NCBI GenBank assembly: GCA_963837945.1
Contig: CAWIQD010000015.1
Coordinates: 62,001-126,000 of the forward strand
Length of the DNA: 64,000 nt
Reading direction: 5' to 3'
Origin: CAVUBL01 sp963837945
GTDB lineage: Bacteria; Acidobacteriota; Thermoanaerobaculia; Multivoradales; DATKCC01
The translations under genes were made by a program, and so were the position numbers. Shown piece after piece: positions 52,929-60,768 of this stretch (the stretch's first letter is position 1; each line of letters begins with the position of its first letter). Under the pieces are notes generated by a model. That model did no database searches, was not told where the DNA came from, and was given only the letters and a program-made list of their open reading frames with translations.

Positions 52929-53205
52929 ATTTCGCCACTCGGAGCAGTTCCTTAGCCAGAAGGAGGTCTAGAAATCCCAGAATATCTTTCCGGGCCTGAC
53001 CAGGACTCACGTTGAATTCCCAAGATACTCGGTCAATAGTTTCGTCTACTGACCGCCCTTCGACGATCGAGCTCCAGACGACTGAGCCTACACTGTCAAG
53101 AGCGAAATAGCAGCCCATTTGAAGATCTACCAGAATATAGTCGCCCTCAACGAGCGTTCCGGTGACGTGAGGAGGAGCTTCCAGAGTTTTCGGGCTACTG
53201 GTCAT
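52927..53205 (-). CDS. Lasso-peptide B1 protein: PqqD-like RiPP recognition element
   Basis: A 92-residue protein of the PqqD/RRE fold: TGTLVEGDYILVDLQMGCYFALDSVGSVVWSSIVEGRSVDETIDRVSWEFNV, ending with a helical ARKDILGFLDLLLAKELL. The conserved Y-F-A-L-x-x-x-G-x-x-V-W pattern of this family is present. It should bind the precursor leader at the YxxPxLxxxGxxxxxT motif and deliver it to the B2 protease and cyclase. Its ATG overlaps the exporter stop (ATGA). In this cluster it is the last gene, away from B2. Confidence 0.9.
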   Translation of the reverse strand: MTSSPKTLEAPPHVTGTLVEGDYILVDLQMGCYFALDSVGSVVWSSIVEGRSVDETIDRVSWEFNVSPGQARKDILGFLDLLLAKELLRVAK

Positions 53206-55019
53206 CGGTGCGAGACCTCCCGAAGCTCCGCCTGTTGACCGGCCGCGAGAAAGTCACCGCGGGCAGAGTCGCGGCGCCTGGTCATTCGCAGATAGAGTGG
53301 GCAAGACTTGATCAGGTCGCCATGCGTTCCACTTGCCACCAGCCTTCCCTGGTCGAGCACCAGGATGAGAGAGCAGCTCGAGACGGCTTGCACTCGATGG
53401 GTGACCAGGAAAGTCGTCATCGGGTGTACGGCCGCTAAGCCCGTTAGCACACGCTGTTCCAGCTCCGGGTCCAGCGCTGCCGTTGCTTCATCCAGGATCA
53501 AGATCGCCGGCCTAGCCAGGAGCGCGCGAGCGATGCCAACCCTCTGGCGCTGCCCGTCCGAGAGCTTGCCGCCCCGATCCCCCACGTCAGAGTGATTGCC
53601 TTCCGGCAAGTCCGCGGCAAATTCATGGACAGCGGCGATGCGACAGCAGTCCAACACCTCCCTCTCCGTGGCCCCGAGGTTTCCAAAACGAACATTCTCC
53701 ATGATCGAGCCAGCAAGAAGTAGGCAATCCTGCGGAACCATGCCGACTCCCCGCCGGAGGCTTCTCAGGTCATAGTCGCGAATTTCCACGCCATCGAGAG
53801 AAATCCTACCTGTCGTCGGGTCGTGAAGCCGAAGAAGCAGAGACATCATCGTGCTCTTCCCAGCGCCGCTCGTCCCGACGACTCCGATTTGGCTTCCGGC
53901 AGGCGCGTCGAAGGTCAGACCTTGAAGCGCTGGGGCACAGCAGGCGGGATAGCAAAAGCCAACCTCCGTGAAACCTATGGCCAGCGCCCTTCCTCCCCGA
54001 AGGCTAACGTGACCGCCACGATTCTCTGTGGTAGCCGCAAGGATCGGAGTCAACCGGTCCATCGAGGCGCGACTCGCAAGCAGCTCTCCGTGAAGATTGA
54101 CTAGAGTTTGTACTGGAGACTCAAGATAGGTCAAAAGGCCCACTAAGGCGACCAACTCGCCCACGGTCAGACGCCCCTGAAAGACTAGGAAACCTCCTCG
54201 CCAATAAACCAGCGCGCCGACGCCGAATGTCAATGCATAATTGAGCCAATAAAGGGACCGCAGGGTCTCCAGCGCCAGATGGCTCTTCTTTCGTGCGTCA
54301 AAACGGGGGGTGAGCGTCTTGCTCACCCATGCTTGGCGCCCCAGCACCCGAATTTCTCGCGTAGCTCGAAGGAGATCCTGAAGCGAGGAAGCGGATTCGG
54401 CTGCTGCGTCGCTGAGCTTTCTCGTGGCACGCCGCACCCGCGGCACAAGCAGGATGGGTATCACCAAGTAGATCGGGACAAGCAAGCAGACCAGAAACGC
54501 TTCCCCCCCGTATCGCAAGACGAGCGCTACGATCAAGCCGACTAGCTGAACTATAACGAACACTGTTCTACCGAGCGTTTCGCTGAACAGGGAAGCGAGT
54601 CTCGGGCCATCTTCCGTAAGGAAGGTTTGGATCTCGGAAAGTCTCCACTTTTCGAAGGTGGTCTTCGGGAGAGCCTGAACATGTCGCAGCAACTGCAATT
54701 GGAAGGATCCGAGCCCAGCCTCGTTCATCCAACTAAAGACGACACGGGAGAGGACGTGGCTTCCAAGCGTGACCAGAGCAAGCCCTACAAGAAGAAGGGC
54801 ACGGTTTCTAAGCGCTCGAGCATCGTGCCGCACCAAAGCGTCGTCCACTATAGATCCCAGGACGATCGGGATCAGGATCTGTGCGCCCGCCTTTGCGCCA
54901 CAGGCAGCCGCACCAACGGCCAATCGGGGGCCTCCGCCCTGAGGCCACACTAAGGCGCGGAACCGCCTTATATCCAGTCTTGGGGTAGGCTCTTGTGCCT
55001 GACTCTTGGCGGCTGCCAT
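53202..55019 (-). CDS. Lasso-peptide D protein: ABC exporter (ATPase fused to membrane domain)
   Basis: About 605 residues from ATG 55019; a TTG at 55046 would overlap the cyclase end by 17 bp. Six membrane helices lie in residues 25-310 (for example NRALLLVGLALVTLGSHVLSRVVF and FVIVQLVGLIVALVLRYGGEAFLVCLLVPIYLVIP). The ATPase domain has Walker A GTSGAGKST, Q-loop VPQDCLLLAGSI, signature LSDGQRQR (SDG in place of SGG), Walker B ILILDEATAALD and H-loop VTHR. There is no N-terminal peptidase domain. As McjD relatives do, it likely exports the mature lasso peptide and gives self-protection. Confidence 0.88.
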   Translation of the reverse strand: MAAAKSQAQEPTPRLDIRRFRALVWPQGGGPRLAVGAAACGAKAGAQILIPIVLGSIVDDALVRHDARALRNRALLLVGLALVTLGSHVLSRVVFSWMNEAGLGSFQLQLLRHVQALPKTTFEKWRLSEIQTFLTEDGPRLASLFSETLGRTVFVIVQLVGLIVALVLRYGGEAFLVCLLVPIYLVIPILLVPRVRRATRKLSDAAAESASSLQDLLRATREIRVLGRQAWVSKTLTPRFDARKKSHLALETLRSLYWLNYALTFGVGALVYWRGGFLVFQGRLTVGELVALVGLLTYLESPVQTLVNLHGELLASRASMDRLTPILAATTENRGGHVSLRGGRALAIGFTEVGFCYPACCAPALQGLTFDAPAGSQIGVVGTSGAGKSTMMSLLLRLHDPTTGRISLDGVEIRDYDLRSLRRGVGMVPQDCLLLAGSIMENVRFGNLGATEREVLDCCRIAAVHEFAADLPEGNHSDVGDRGGKLSDGQRQRVGIARALLARPAILILDEATAALDPELEQRVLTGLAAVHPMTTFLVTHRVQAVSSCSLILVLDQGRLVASGTHGDLIKSCPLYLRMTRRRDSARGDFLAAGQQAELREVSHR

Positions 55020-55029
55020 AGTGTTTGTC

Positions 55030-56916
55030 TCAGCCCAGGGTCCCAAAGAAAGACTGAAGCCAGAGTTCCAAAGCCATCGATGACGTCAGGGTGGCAAAGT
55101 CGTCGCACCCTCCATAACGGGCACGGTGGAGCGCTGCGTCCCACTTCTCTCGGTCGAAGACTCCCAGAGCCACGAGATGCGAGCCCTTTGCCGAGAGACC
55201 AACCTCCCCCCAATTTCTTACTAGCGTTCGGTAGGCAGAATAGTTTGGAGACTTCCAGTCATGGCGGTGTCGGATACGCTGCGGCAGGATGCCCTCCATT
55301 CCTTCACGGAGCAGGCGCTTATCACTACCTGGGGCAATCTTGGCCTGCCACGGAACGGAGAATGCAAACTCCGCCAACGGCCGATAGAGAAAAGGGTACC
55401 GCACCTCCACGGACCAACCAAGATATCCTAGCGGGGCTGCTTCATCGCTGCGCCGGAGCATCTCGTACTGGACCTGCTGGGAGCTGCGCCGATAACGTCG
55501 TGGCCGGCGCCACCGACTTGCGCGCTGTTCGAGCTCCAGACTCTCGCAGAACCCGCGCGTAACCCACGGTGGGACGGTGACCGAGCGAGCCCAGGAAGTT
55601 GGTCGCTTCGAGGGCCTGAGGAGTGGGCGCAGCACGTAGGCATAGAGTACGCCGAGGTATGGCACCGCGAGATGCCTCTGCCACCCAACCAGCTCCTTGA
55701 TAAGCTGCCCGATTTTCCAGGCCCGAGCCAGATCTGAAAGATGGTAGGGGTACTGGTCCTCTTGAAGTACTACCGACTCGGCTCGCGCTCCGCTAAGTAG
55801 CACATCTACCCCCGCGCATGTCAAGAGCTCGGCCTCACTCTTCTGAAGAGGGGAGCATAAGAGGCCGAAGTGTGGGTCGTCCCGAAATTTCGCCTCCTCC
55901 AACGCACCAAAAAAGAACTGACCCTCTCCGCTAATGAAATGACCACGCAGATGGCATTCCCCTATGGCCACCTTCGCCCACGCCTGCTCGTCGCACTGAG
56001 GCGTTTTGGGCCAGGTGAAGGTCACTGTGTTCAGATGGCTCTCGATCTCGCTGTTACACGGGCTGAGCCTGGATGCCATCGAGACTATCGAGGATGAGTC
56101 GAGGCCTCCCGACAGTTCCGCCCAAACCCGGCCTCCGGTCTTCATGTAAGCCGATACTGCATCCTCAAATAGATTCCGAAACTCCAAGTAGCATTGCTCG
56201 TCACTCCAGTGCTGAATCTCTTCGTTTGCCTCCAGGTCCCAGTAGGGGGAGATGTCAATACGGCCCCTTGACGCCAGGAGGACGTGGCCAGCTTTGAGAC
56301 GCTTGACCTGCCGAAAGGCGGTTCTTTCCCCAAACGCGAGCGGCCACGCCAGCAGGTCCGCGATGTACTCCTTGTCCAGGGCCTCAAATGAGATCGCCGC
56401 AGGCTCCAGAACCTGACGGAGCTGGGATCCTAGAACGACCTCGTCTTCCTGGATGGAATAAAACAGTGGGCGGACTCCGAAGGGGTCCCTGGCCGCGAAA
56501 AGACATGACTCTAGGCGATCCCAAAGAATCATCGCGAACTCTCCGGTCAGATGCTTTGGAAGATCGCGTCCCCACTTCGCATAGCCTGCAATGAGGAGCC
56601 GGAGCGTGTCTTGGCCGTGCCGAGAAGCAATATCGCCTTTGAGGTCAACGGAGAGCTCCTCGCAGTTGTCGATCGTTCCATCTAACACAGCCACATAGGG
56701 GCCAGTCTGGAGGAGGGACAACGGAGCGCTACAACCATCGTTAAGTCCCATAGAGCCCCGGGAGCGCTCAAGAGCCACAATCCCGGCGCGCTGACCCCTC
56801 CACTGTCGTTGGACTGGATCGAACGGCAGGATGGCGCGGCTTGCCAGGGTGTTGAGATCCTCGGGCTCTACCGATCTTTCCCCGAAGCGATGGACCGCGG
56901 CCATAGCGCATCTCAT
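55030..56916 (-). CDS. Lasso-peptide C protein: asparagine-synthetase-like lasso cyclase
   Basis: A 628-residue protein with an ATG at 56916 overlapping the B2 stop (ATGA). The N-terminal class II glutaminase-like half lacks the catalytic Cys2 (starts MRCAMAAVHRFGERS), as expected for cyclases that do not use glutamine. Features such as GEFAMILWDRLESCLFAARDPFGVRPLFYS remain. The synthetase half has the ATP pyrophosphatase loop ELSGGLDSSSIVSMASRL and later VEVRYPFLYRPLAEFAFSVPWQAKIAPGSDKRLLREGMEGILP. It should adenylate the Asp9 side chain of the core and join it to the Gly1 amine, closing the macrolactam around the tail. Codon use and GC are lower than in the flanks. Confidence 0.9.
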   Translation of the reverse strand: MRCAMAAVHRFGERSVEPEDLNTLASRAILPFDPVQRQWRGQRAGIVALERSRGSMGLNDGCSAPLSLLQTGPYVAVLDGTIDNCEELSVDLKGDIASRHGQDTLRLLIAGYAKWGRDLPKHLTGEFAMILWDRLESCLFAARDPFGVRPLFYSIQEDEVVLGSQLRQVLEPAAISFEALDKEYIADLLAWPLAFGERTAFRQVKRLKAGHVLLASRGRIDISPYWDLEANEEIQHWSDEQCYLEFRNLFEDAVSAYMKTGGRVWAELSGGLDSSSIVSMASRLSPCNSEIESHLNTVTFTWPKTPQCDEQAWAKVAIGECHLRGHFISGEGQFFFGALEEAKFRDDPHFGLLCSPLQKSEAELLTCAGVDVLLSGARAESVVLQEDQYPYHLSDLARAWKIGQLIKELVGWQRHLAVPYLGVLYAYVLRPLLRPSKRPTSWARSVTVPPWVTRGFCESLELEQRASRWRRPRRYRRSSQQVQYEMLRRSDEAAPLGYLGWSVEVRYPFLYRPLAEFAFSVPWQAKIAPGSDKRLLREGMEGILPQRIRHRHDWKSPNYSAYRTLVRNWGEVGLSAKGSHLVALGVFDREKWDAALHRARYGGCDDFATLTSSMALELWLQSFFGTLG

Positions 56917-57359
56917 CGACCGAGGGAACTCCGTAGTCTCGCAAGAACCTTATAGGCGTGGACGCGCTCTTCGGAATCCCCGACGAGTTCGCCTTCGCAT
57001 TCAACCCAGGCATGTGCTCGAAAGGGGAATTGCTTGACGCCGAGACATAGCACCGCCGGCAGACCTCGCCGTTGAAGAAGCCTGCAAAGAACGAGGGAGC
57101 GCGGCAAACAGTCTTGTTGCCGCCGGACGTAGAGCCGTCCAGCGATGGCTACGATCCGAATGGCTTGCTCCATGGCTTTTCGTCTCGCCCCTTCCTGTTC
57201 AACTCCGGCTCGGCAGGTCGATGAGCCAGCAATTAGAGCATGGGCCTTTTGGAAGGGATGTCGCCGAAGCGCAATGTCCCAGATTACGAAGATTGAGAGA
57301 GCCTCGAGAACGGAGGCCGCAATCCCGAGTGTGCTGAGAACATGGAGGCGCAAGATCAA
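56913..57359 (-). CDS. Lasso-peptide B2 protein: leader peptidase (transglutaminase-like fold)
   Basis: A 148-residue protein apparently starting at TTG 57359. The first 45 residues are partly hydrophobic (LGIAASVLEALSIFVIWDIAL). The catalytic region is RLYVRRQQDCLPRSLVLCRLLQRRGLPAVLCLGVKQFPFRAHAWVECEGELVGD. The Cys of QDCLPRS, the His of AHAWVE and the Asp of VGD fit the cysteine-protease triad of B2/McjB enzymes. It should remove the 38-residue leader from the precursor. Translationally coupled to the cyclase gene by an ATGA overlap. A hairpin separates it from the precursor gene upstream. Confidence 0.88.
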   Translation of the reverse strand: MILRLHVLSTLGIAASVLEALSIFVIWDIALRRHPFQKAHALIAGSSTCRAGVEQEGARRKAMEQAIRIVAIAGRLYVRRQQDCLPRSLVLCRLLQRRGLPAVLCLGVKQFPFRAHAWVECEGELVGDSEERVHAYKVLARLRSSLGR

Positions 57360-57410
57360 TGGGGTGACGGAAGTATGGCCGGTCGGTGCTTACAGGAGTT
57401 CTGACAAGTA

Positions 57411-57454
57411 AGAAAACATCGGCGCAGGCCCCAAAGTTTCTTGGGACCGCGCCG
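57411..57454 (-). terminator. Leaky terminator/hairpin between lasso precursor and processing genes
   Basis: CGGCGC (57420-57425) pairs with GCGCCG (57449-57454), enclosing further GG/CC and CCCAA/TTGGG pairs. On the minus strand the hairpin is followed within four bases by TTTT. Placed between the precursor and B2 genes, it would raise precursor mRNA relative to the enzymes, as in several known lasso clusters. Confidence 0.65.
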
Positions 57455-57528
57455 TCACTACCCTATGGCATCAAGAATCAAAGCACTGTCGAAGTCGGAC
57501 AAACTGCCCGACGTCATTTCTTGGGCGG

Positions 57529-57699
57529 TCACTCGGCCTTCTTGAATCCTGCGCCCATGTCCCAAACGTCCGACGTGCCGTCTCCCAGAGTCAGCGCGAC
57601 GATAGAGCCGAGCTCCACGAGCGTCGGACCCGAGTAAGGCCTGGGCTCTCTGTGGTTACCTGCGTCGGATTTCGCCAAGAATTGCTTCAATCTCTTCAC
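57529..57699 (-). CDS. Lasso-peptide precursor (A gene), 56 aa
   Basis: GTG at 57699 follows a good ribosome-binding site (AGGAAAGG). The leader MKRLKQFLAKSDAGNHREPR is followed by YSGPTLVELGSIVALT, an exact fit to the lasso leader motif Y-x-x-P-x-L-x3-G-x5-T. The penultimate leader Thr (37) is present, and cleavage after Leu38 gives the core GDGTSDVWDMGAGFKKAE. Gly1 and Asp9 allow a nine-residue macrolactam ring. There is no Cys, so the class would be II. Bulky Phe14 with Lys15/16 are candidate plug residues. The frame stays open upstream to 57987, but that extension has no recognisable features. Confidence 0.92.
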   Translation of the reverse strand: MKRLKQFLAKSDAGNHREPRPYSGPTLVELGSIVALTLGDGTSDVWDMGAGFKKAE

Positions 57700-58058
57700 C
57701 CCCTTTCCTGACCCTATTCCCGTAGCAAAGTACGGGGTGTCATAAATCGCAGATCCAAAGTTGCGAAGAGGAGTGCTCCTCTGCTCGTAGGCGCTGATAC
57801 TGCATCGTGACCCGCAGACTCCTGCGTACGCCAAATCGCCCATCCCGAGAGACCTCAGGAGAGCGAGCTCTCCGAGATCCTTAACGATGGGAGTCAGCAT
57901 AGGCATCAGGGTCTGCGAGCCAGTCCGCGCAGTCGCAAAGTCCAACATACGAGACATCTGAGCACTGGTCGATTCTAATACGCGCAAGGAAGCATGTCAA
58001 CTTGCATCGTCTTGCGGCGGTGAAACATGGCTGCAGGACCGACCCGGCTCGGAGCGGG
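57700..58058. promoter_or_regulatory. Region upstream of the lasso operon and island edge
   Basis: About 360 bp without a convincing gene. The minus-strand frame continuous with the precursor stays open to 57987 (MRVLESTSAQMSRMLDFATARTG...), but it shows no domain and is probably chance. The lasso promoter must lie here; I could not pick a -35/-10 pair with confidence. GC content rises sharply towards 58020, marking the right border of the island. Confidence 0.4.
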
Positions 58059-58376
58059 TCAGCTCGCCTGGGCGGCAGGCCGCGGACGGATCTCGCCGAG
58101 GATCTCGGCCATCGAGCCCAGCCGCTCGCCGCTCTCGCGGTGGGCGCGCAGGAAGGTCTCCGGACGGGAGAGGACGGTGCCCATGCGCATCCCCTTGCGC
58201 AGGGCCTGGAAGGTCACCTGGCGGGTGGCGAGGGCCGCGAGCAGCCCGAGGTGGACCTTCAGCCGGCCGTGCTCGGCGTAGCGCACGTCCATGGTGTGGC
58301 GCCAGAGGCCGCCGAGCTCGCGGTAGAACTCGTCGAGCGACAGCCGGGTGGGGAGCACCGCAGCGGCTTCTCGGTG
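58059..58376 (-). pseudogene. C-terminal remnant of a B12-binding radical SAM protein
   Basis: The open frame reads HREAAAVLPTRLSLDEFYRELGGLWRHTMDVRYAEHGRLKVHLG and ends RPETFLRAHRESGERLGSM. The phrase VLPTRLxLxEFYREL is typical near the C-terminus of HpnJ-type B12-binding radical SAM proteins. A TAG lies directly upstream at 58379-58377 and neither the B12 domain nor the CxxxCxxC radical SAM core is present. It is probably a stump left by a recombination at the right border of the island. A GTG at 58358 could still start a 99-residue peptide, but function is unlikely. Confidence 0.65.
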
Positions 58377-58553
58377 CTAACCCCCGACCGGGGCCTTCAA
58401 GAAGGCGACCTTCACGCGGTCATTCTGAGCCGATCCGCGCCGGGCCGTCAAATGCGGTACCCTCGGCTCTCGCCAGCACGTGCCGGCCACACCCTGCCCA
58501 TCGTCGCGGGCGCGTGCCGCGTGCCAGGCGCCCCTGGACAGGAAGCCACGATC

Positions 58554-59225
58554 ATGTTCATCGGCCATTTCGGCGTCGGATTCGGTGCCAAGCGGGTCGC
58601 TCCCGGCGTCTCGCTCGGCACTCTCCTTCTCTCCGCCCAGCTGGCCGACCTCGTCTGGCCGACCCTGGTGCTTCTGGGCGTGGAGCGGGTGGCGGTGCGG
58701 CCCGGGGCTTCCCGGGTGACGCCCCTCGACTTCGTGAGCTACCCGTTCTCTCACAGCCTCCTGGCCCTCGCCCTCTGGGGAGCCCTCGCGGGCGGCCTCT
58801 ATTGGCTGCTGCGCCGCGGCCGGGCCGGAGCGCTCACCGTCGCCGGCCTGGTCGTGAGTCACTGGGTGCTCGACTTCGTCTCGCACGAGCCCGACATGCC
58901 CCTCTCCTTCGCCGGCTCGACCCGGGTCGGGCTGGGGCTGTGGAGCTCGCTTCCGGCGACGGTGGCGGTCGAAGGGCTGATCTTCGTCCTCGGCGTGGCC
59001 CTCTACCTGCGCGCGACCACGGCGCGGGACCGGGTGGGGCGCTTCGGCCTGTGGGCGCTCGTGGTCTTCCTCGCCGTGGTCTACGTCGCCAACCTCCTCG
59101 GGCCACCGCCCCCGTCGGCCGCCGCCGTCGCCTGGTCCGCCGAGGCGATGTGGCTGCTGGTCGCCTGGGGCTACTGGGTCGATCGGCACCGCGCGCCGCG
59201 CCGGCTTGCGGAGGCGGCCGGGTGA
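58554..59225 (+). CDS. Membrane-bound metal-dependent hydrolase-like protein (YdjM/DUF457 type)
   Basis: A 223-residue polytopic protein from ATG 58554. It begins MFIGHFGVGFGAKRVAP, with the early His typical of this family, and has FVSYPFSHSLLALALWGAL and VVSHWVLDFVSHEPDMPLSF. The His/Asp pairs (SHS, SHWVLD, SHEPD) form the predicted metal site facing the membrane. Four to six helices follow. The family includes the LexA-regulated YdjM of Escherichia coli; substrates are unknown. It lies 15 bp from the next sigma-factor gene and could be co-transcribed. Confidence 0.82.
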   Translation: MFIGHFGVGFGAKRVAPGVSLGTLLLSAQLADLVWPTLVLLGVERVAVRPGASRVTPLDFVSYPFSHSLLALALWGALAGGLYWLLRRGRAGALTVAGLVVSHWVLDFVSHEPDMPLSFAGSTRVGLGLWSSLPATVAVEGLIFVLGVALYLRATTARDRVGRFGLWALVVFLAVVYVANLLGPPPPSAAAVAWSAEAMWLLVAWGYWVDRHRAPRRLAEAAG

Positions 59226-59240
59226 TGGTGTGATCGGGGC

Positions 59241-60506
59241 GTGTCGACGCCCGAGACCCATCGCGCCATCGAGGCGGTCTGGCGGATCGAGTCCTCGCGC
59301 CTGATCGCCGGGCTCGCCCGGATGGTCCGCGACGTCGGGCTCGCCGAGGACCTGGCGCAGGACGCCCTCGTCGTCGCCCTCGAGAAGTGGCCCCAGGCGG
59401 GCATCCCGGACAACCCCGGGGCCTGGCTGATGACCACCGCCAAGCGTCGCGGGATCGACCTGCTCCGCCAGCGGAGCCTCCACCGGCGCAAGCACGAGGA
59501 GCTCGGCCAGGAGCTCGAGCCGCCCCGGGAGCCGGCGCCGGACCTCGAGGCCGCCCTCGACGACGAGGTCGGAGACGACCTGCTCCGGCTCATCTTCACG
59601 GCCTGCCACCCGGTGCTTTCGACCGAAGCGCGGGTGGCGCTGACGCTGCGCCTGCTCGGGGGGCTGACCACCGAGGAGATCGCCCGCGCCTTCCTGGTGC
59701 CGGTGCCGACCGTCGCCCAGCGCATCGTCCGGGCCAAGCGGGCGTTGACGGACGCCGGCGTGCCGTTCGAGGTGCCGCGCGGCGCCGAGCTCGAAGCCCG
59801 CCTGGCCTCGGTGCTCGAGGTCGTCTACCTGGTGTTCAACGAGGGCTACACCGCCACCGCCGGCGACGACTGGATGCGGCCGGCCCTGTGCCAGGACGCC
59901 CTGCGGCTCGGGCGCGTCCTGGCCGGGCTCGCGCCGCGCGAGCCCGAGGTCCACGGTCTCGTGGCGCTGATGGAGATCCAGGCCTCGCGCACCCGGGCGC
60001 GGCTGGGCCCGGCGGGCGAGCCCGTGCTGCTCTCCGACCAGGATCGGGGCCGCTGGGACCACCTGCTCATCCGCCGAGGCCTCGCGGCGCTGGCGCGTGC
60101 CGAGGCCTTGGGCGGCGCCCTCGGACCGTACGCGCTCCAGGCCGCGATCGCCGCCTGCCACGCCCGGGCACGCACCGTGGAGGAGACCGACTGGCCACGC
60201 ATCGCGGCGCTCTACGAGGCGCTCGCCAGGGTCTCCCCGTCGCCGGTCGTCGAGCTCAACCGCGCGGTCGCGGTCGCCATGGCGTTCGGGCCGGCCGCGG
60301 GGCTCGCGCTGGTCGACGGGCTCGCCGCGGAGCCGTCGCTCGCCGAGTACCACCTGCTGCCGGCGGTGCGCGGCGACCTCCTCGCCAAGCTCGGCCGCCT
60401 CGAAGAGGCGCGGCGGGAGATCGAGCGCGCCGCCTCGATGACCGCCAACGAGCGCGAGCGCGCGCTGCTGCTGGAACGCGCGGCGGCATGCGCGGGTTCG
60501 GGTTAG
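59241..60506 (+). CDS. ECF42-like sigma factor with C-terminal DUF6596/TPR-like extension
   Basis: A 421-residue protein from GTG 59241. Region 2: RIESSRLIAGLARMVRDVGLAEDLAQDALVVALEKWPQAGIPDNPGAWLMTTAKRRGIDLLRQ. Region 4: LRLLGGLTTEEIARAFLVPVPTVAQRIVRAKRAL. The long C-terminus (EVVYLVFNEGYTATAGDDWMRPALCQDALRLGRVLAGL and repeated helical pairs to the end) is the extension that marks this group. Such factors have no classical anti-sigma and are usually paired with a YCII/DGPF protein, but none is visible here. Role unknown; regulation is thought to be built into the C-terminal domain. Confidence 0.9.
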   Translation: MSTPETHRAIEAVWRIESSRLIAGLARMVRDVGLAEDLAQDALVVALEKWPQAGIPDNPGAWLMTTAKRRGIDLLRQRSLHRRKHEELGQELEPPREPAPDLEAALDDEVGDDLLRLIFTACHPVLSTEARVALTLRLLGGLTTEEIARAFLVPVPTVAQRIVRAKRALTDAGVPFEVPRGAELEARLASVLEVVYLVFNEGYTATAGDDWMRPALCQDALRLGRVLAGLAPREPEVHGLVALMEIQASRTRARLGPAGEPVLLSDQDRGRWDHLLIRRGLAALARAEALGGALGPYALQAAIAACHARARTVEETDWPRIAALYEALARVSPSPVVELNRAVAVAMAFGPAAGLALVDGLAAEPSLAEYHLLPAVRGDLLAKLGRLEEARREIERAASMTANERERALLLERAAACAGSG

Positions 60507-60540
60507 CCCTGCCGTCTCCGGCGCCCGGAGTCGAAAAAAG

Positions 60541-60720
60541 CATCGCGCAGAGCCGCAGAGGCGCGGCTCCCGGGCCGGGACCGCCTCGGATGCCGACCCC
60601 AACCGCCCGGTCCGAGCCGCGCGTGGATTTTCGTGCGCCGCAGCCACGACATCCCTCTGGGCAGGGCTCTGCCGGGTTCCGCCCTTCGGCCGCTCTCCTC
60701 TGCGTCTCTGCGCGAGACCC
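60541..60720. repeat. MITE-like element with 20-bp inverted ends
   Basis: Left end TCGCGCAGAGCCGCAGAGG (about 60543-60561) and right end CCTCTGCGTCTCTGCGCGA (about 60699-60717) are inverted copies with one mismatch, enclosing about 140 bp of non-coding DNA. The phrase CTCTGCGTCTCTGCG recurs as a small interspersed repeat in many environmental genomes, in my experience. No transposase gene is present. Confidence 0.55.
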
Positions 60721-60768
60721 TTCGCTCGCGGGGTGGTCGCGGTCCGCTATCCCTCCCGGGACCAACCG

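Noticed and set aside
57700..57987. 152-residue reading of the lasso precursor starting at 57987
   Set aside because: The extension has no leader-like features; a GTG with a strong ribosome-binding site at 57699 gives a 56-residue precursor of normal size.
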